Assembly (NCBI GenBank): GCA_903930035.1
Contig: CAIYXG010000335.1
Coordinates: 1-6,948 of the forward strand
Direction of reading: 5' to 3'
DNA: 6,948 nucleotides
From: an uncultured Actinomycetes bacterium
Lineage (GTDB): Bacteria > Actinomycetota > Acidimicrobiia > Acidimicrobiales > Microtrichaceae
Made by a program: the position numbers and the translations under genes. The notes under the pieces were generated by a model. The model had not been told where the DNA came from, searched no databases, and was given only the letters and a program-made list of their open reading frames with translations. This document shows positions 5,313-6,948 of the stretch, in pieces (position 1 is the first letter of the stretch; each line of letters opens with the position of its first letter).

Positions 5313-6185
5313 ATGACCTCACGAGACGTTGCCGAGCTCCTGCCCGCCCAGCGCGCCGTCGAGGGCGACGGGTTCATCGTCCGCCGGCCGTTCCCGACCC
5401 TCCAGCGCTCGTACATCGACCCGTTCCTGCTCTGGGACCACATGGGTCCCGTCGAGCACGGTCCGGGCGAGGGGGTCGGCACGCCGCACCACCCGCACCG
5501 CGGGTTCGAGACCGTGACCTACCTGCTCCGGGGCGAGCTGGAGCACCGCGACAGCCTGGGCAACCACGGGTTCCTGGGCGAGGGCGACACGCAGTGGATG
5601 ACTGCCGGCCGGGGCGTGATCCACAAGGAGGGGCCGAGCGAGGCGTTCAAGGACCGCGGCGGCACCCTCCACGGCCTGCAGCTGTGGGTGAACCTGCCGG
5701 CGGCCGAGAAGATGCGGCCGGCGGCGTACCAGGACATCCGGGCGACCGAGGTCGCCGTCGTGGAGCCGTCGGCGGGGGTGACCGCCCGCGTGATCGCAGG
5801 TGAGGCCTTCGGGGTCGAGGGGCCCGGCCGCACGGTGACGCCCATCAACTACGTCCACCTGACGCTCGCCCCCGGGGCGGTGGCCCGCACCGCCGTGCCC
5901 GGGGACCACAACGTCGTGGCCTACCCGCTCGTCGGGTCGTTCGCCGTCCCGACCGTCGGCGGGGACCCGGTCGTGGTCCCCGAGGCCGTCATGGCGGTCT
6001 TCGGGCCGGGCGACGAGGTCGAGCTGCGCGGCCCCGACGCCGGCGGGCCGGCCGAGGTCGTCCTGCTGACCGGCCAGCCGCTCAACGAGCCCGTCGTCCG
6101 GGAAGGGCCGTTCGTCATGAACACCCGGGCCGAGCTGCTGCAGGCGTTCGAGGACTACAGCGCCGGGCGGTTCGTCGAGGCCTGA
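5313..6185 (+). CDS. Pirin-family bicupin protein
   Basis: This 290-residue protein matches the usual bacterial pirin length. The N-terminal cupin has FPTLQRSYIDPFLLWDHMGP (27-46) and the pirin hallmark HPHRGFETVTYLL (60-72), followed by GRGVIHKE (99-106). The four metal ligands known from human pirin (H56, H58, H101, E103) correspond to H60, H62, H104 and E106, so an iron site should be intact. The C-terminal half has a second cupin-like barrel without the ligand set, as is normal. Some bacterial pirins have quercetin 2,3-dioxygenase activity and others modulate metabolic enzymes or redox responses; which applies here cannot be read from sequence. An upstream in-frame GTG at 5208 would add 35 Pro/Arg/Gly-rich residues without family similarity, so ATG 5313 is preferred, although no good Shine-Dalgarno precedes it. 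It diverges from the secreted-protein gene across 165 bp, and the LexA-box promoter of the next gene lies just downstream. Confidence 0.9.
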   Translation: MTSRDVAELLPAQRAVEGDGFIVRRPFPTLQRSYIDPFLLWDHMGPVEHGPGEGVGTPHHPHRGFETVTYLLRGELEHRDSLGNHGFLGEGDTQWMTAGRGVIHKEGPSEAFKDRGGTLHGLQLWVNLPAAEKMRPAAYQDIRATEVAVVEPSAGVTARVIAGEAFGVEGPGRTVTPINYVHLTLAPGAVARTAVPGDHNVVAYPLVGSFAVPTVGGDPVVVPEAVMAVFGPGDEVELRGPDAGGPAEVVLLTGQPLNEPVVREGPFVMNTRAELLQAFEDYSAGRFVEA

Positions 6186-6222
6186 CCCCGGCGCGGGTCG
6201 CCACAAGACCCCTTGCTCGCGG

Positions 6223-6240
6223 TACGAACATGTGTTCGTA
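6223..6240. promoter_or_regulatory. LexA (SOS) box upstream of the AAA ATPase gene
   Basis: TACGAACATGTGTTCGTA has perfect 7-bp arms (TACGAAC/GTTCGTA) around a 4-nt centre. It contains the core GAAC-N4-GTTC of LexA sites in Gram-positives and actinobacteria, and agrees with the Bacillus consensus CGAACRNRYGTTYC at 13 of 14 positions. It ends 33 nt before the ATPase ATG. A possible promoter, TTGCTC (6213-6218) and TATTGT (6239-6244), straddles it with a long 20-nt spacer, so bound repressor would block RNA polymerase. The gene should then be repressed normally and induced by DNA damage. The palindrome is seen directly; LexA control is inferred. Confidence 0.75.
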
Positions 6241-6262
6241 TTGTCCTCCGTCCAAAAACCGG

Positions 6263-6268
6263 GGGAGG
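6263..6268 (+). promoter_or_regulatory. Shine-Dalgarno of the AAA ATPase gene
   Basis: GGGAGG lies 5 nt before ATG 6274 within a longer GGGGGAGGA purine run. It fixes the start of a gene that has no stop inside the window. Confidence 0.75.
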
Positions 6269-6273
6269 ACCGC

Positions 6274-6948
6274 ATGGGGACCACAGAAGTACGAGCCGCA
6301 CTGTCGATCGCGGTGCAGATCGGCCAGCCCGTCCTGCTGTGGGGGGACCCCGGCCAGGGCAAGACCTCGGTGCTGCTCCAGGTGGCCGCGACGCTCGGCC
6401 GGCCCTGCGAGGTGGTCGTCGGGAGCATCCGCGAGGCGTCGGACTTCGCGGGCCTGCCCATGCGGGTGGGCGACGCGGTGTCGTTCGTGCCGCCGGCCTG
6501 GGCCGTCCGGTGCGTCGAGGAGCCCCGCACGGTCGTGTTCCTCGACGAGCTGACGACCGCACCCCCGTCGGTGCAGGCCGCCATGCTGCGCGTGGTCCTG
6601 GACCGGGAGGTGGGCGACCTCCGGCTGCCGGACACGGTGTCCTTCGTGGCCGCGGCCAACCCGCCCGAGTCCTCCGCCGGCGGCGACGACCTGTCGGCAC
6701 CCCTGGCCAACCGCTTCTGCCACCTGGACTGGGAGGTCGAGGCCCGTGACTGGGTGGCGGGCCTGGTCGGCGGCTGGCCCGCGCCGGACCTGCCGCGGGT
6801 CCCGGCCGACCACGCCGCGCTCGTGCACCGGTGGGAGGCACTGCTCGGCGGGTTCGTCACCGCCCGCCCGGCGGCGCTGTCGTCCGTGCCGGATGACGCC
6901 GGCGGCATGGGCCGGGCCTGGCCGTCGCCGCGGGCCTGGGCCGCCGCC
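6274..6948 (+). CDS. MoxR/AAA_5-type AAA+ ATPase, N-terminal part (3' end outside window)
   Basis: The frame is open from ATG 6274 to the window edge, giving 225 codons with no stop. Walker A GDPGQGKT (24-31), Walker B VVFLDE (87-92), sensor 1 AAANPP (126-131, N129) and an LANRF motif (144-148, R147 as candidate arginine finger) are all present. The order and the PSVQAAMLRVVLDREVGDLRLP stretch (98-119) are typical of MoxR/AAA_5 chaperone-like ATPases, which remodel partner proteins, usually with a VWA-domain partner encoded next door. Only 23 residues precede Walker A, and the usual MoxR lead-in (a 'vGq' motif before the P-loop) is absent, so this is a divergent subfamily. It is cytoplasmic, with no signal peptide or membrane segment. 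It sits behind a LexA box and a good Shine-Dalgarno, suggesting DNA-damage induction. The partner gene should lie downstream, outside the window. Confidence 0.88.
   Translation, partial: MGTTEVRAALSIAVQIGQPVLLWGDPGQGKTSVLLQVAATLGRPCEVVVGSIREASDFAGLPMRVGDAVSFVPPAWAVRCVEEPRTVVFLDELTTAPPSVQAAMLRVVLDREVGDLRLPDTVSFVAAANPPESSAGGDDLSAPLANRFCHLDWEVEARDWVAGLVGGWPAPDLPRVPADHAALVHRWEALLGGFVTARPAALSSVPDDAGGMGRAWPSPRAWAAA

Noticed and set aside
6184..6199. Hairpin at the pirin stop as a terminator
   Set aside because: There are only 5 bp of stem (GACCC/GGGTC), it includes the stop codon, and no T-tract follows.
5319..6908. 529-codon minus-strand open frame opposite the pirin and ATPase genes
   Set aside because: It has low-complexity composition and no motif, and it runs antisense through two genes with intact active-site motifs.

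Overview
This window is very GC-rich. Third codon positions are almost all G or C, GTG starts occur, and long open frames run antisense through real genes. The gene set is a classical SDR, a soluble P450, a cutinase-like lipoprotein and a probable Gram-positive-type LexA box. Together these point to a high-GC actinobacterium, with an Acidimicrobiia/Iamia-like soil or aquatic lineage as my guess. No rRNA, tRNA, CRISPR array, insertion sequence or integrase was seen. No stretch above about 165 bases lacks a gene.

Region 1 (1-2655, + strand) is a tightly packed catabolic-looking operon: the 3' part of an amidohydrolase_2-family metallohydrolase, a classical SDR oxidoreductase 4 nt downstream, and a cytochrome P450 whose ATG overlaps the SDR stop. 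All three carry intact active-site motifs. They probably act successively on one small organic substrate (hydroxylation, alcohol/ketone interconversion, hydrolysis or decarboxylation), but the substrate cannot be read from the sequence.

Region 2 (2639-3499, - strand) is a cutinase-fold serine esterase with a lipoprotein signal peptide. It converges on the P450 and overlaps it by 17 bp. Its catalytic triad and both classical disulfides keep fungal cutinase spacing, with two local insertions. It has a plausible leaderless promoter.

Region 3 (3608-4278, + strand) is a two-gene unit. The first gene is an HD-domain protein with the six-ligand pattern of PhnZ/MIOX-type di-iron oxygenases. The second, overlapping its stop codon, is a 37-residue four-cysteine zinc-ribbon protein. 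Strong GC-rich hairpins follow, between this unit and the next convergent gene.

Region 4 (4398-5147, - strand) encodes a secreted, charged helical protein with two DGT-L/I-T repeat modules and a Gly/Pro/His/Arg-rich tail. Divergent from it is a pirin-family cupin (5313-6185, + strand) with all four metal ligands.

Region 5 (6186-6948, + strand) has a perfect 18-bp palindrome matching the Gram-positive LexA (SOS) box, a good Shine-Dalgarno, and the first 225 codons of a MoxR/AAA_5-type ATPase that runs off the window. This putatively DNA-damage-controlled ATPase, together with the HD oxygenase/zinc-ribbon pair, is what most deserves follow-up.
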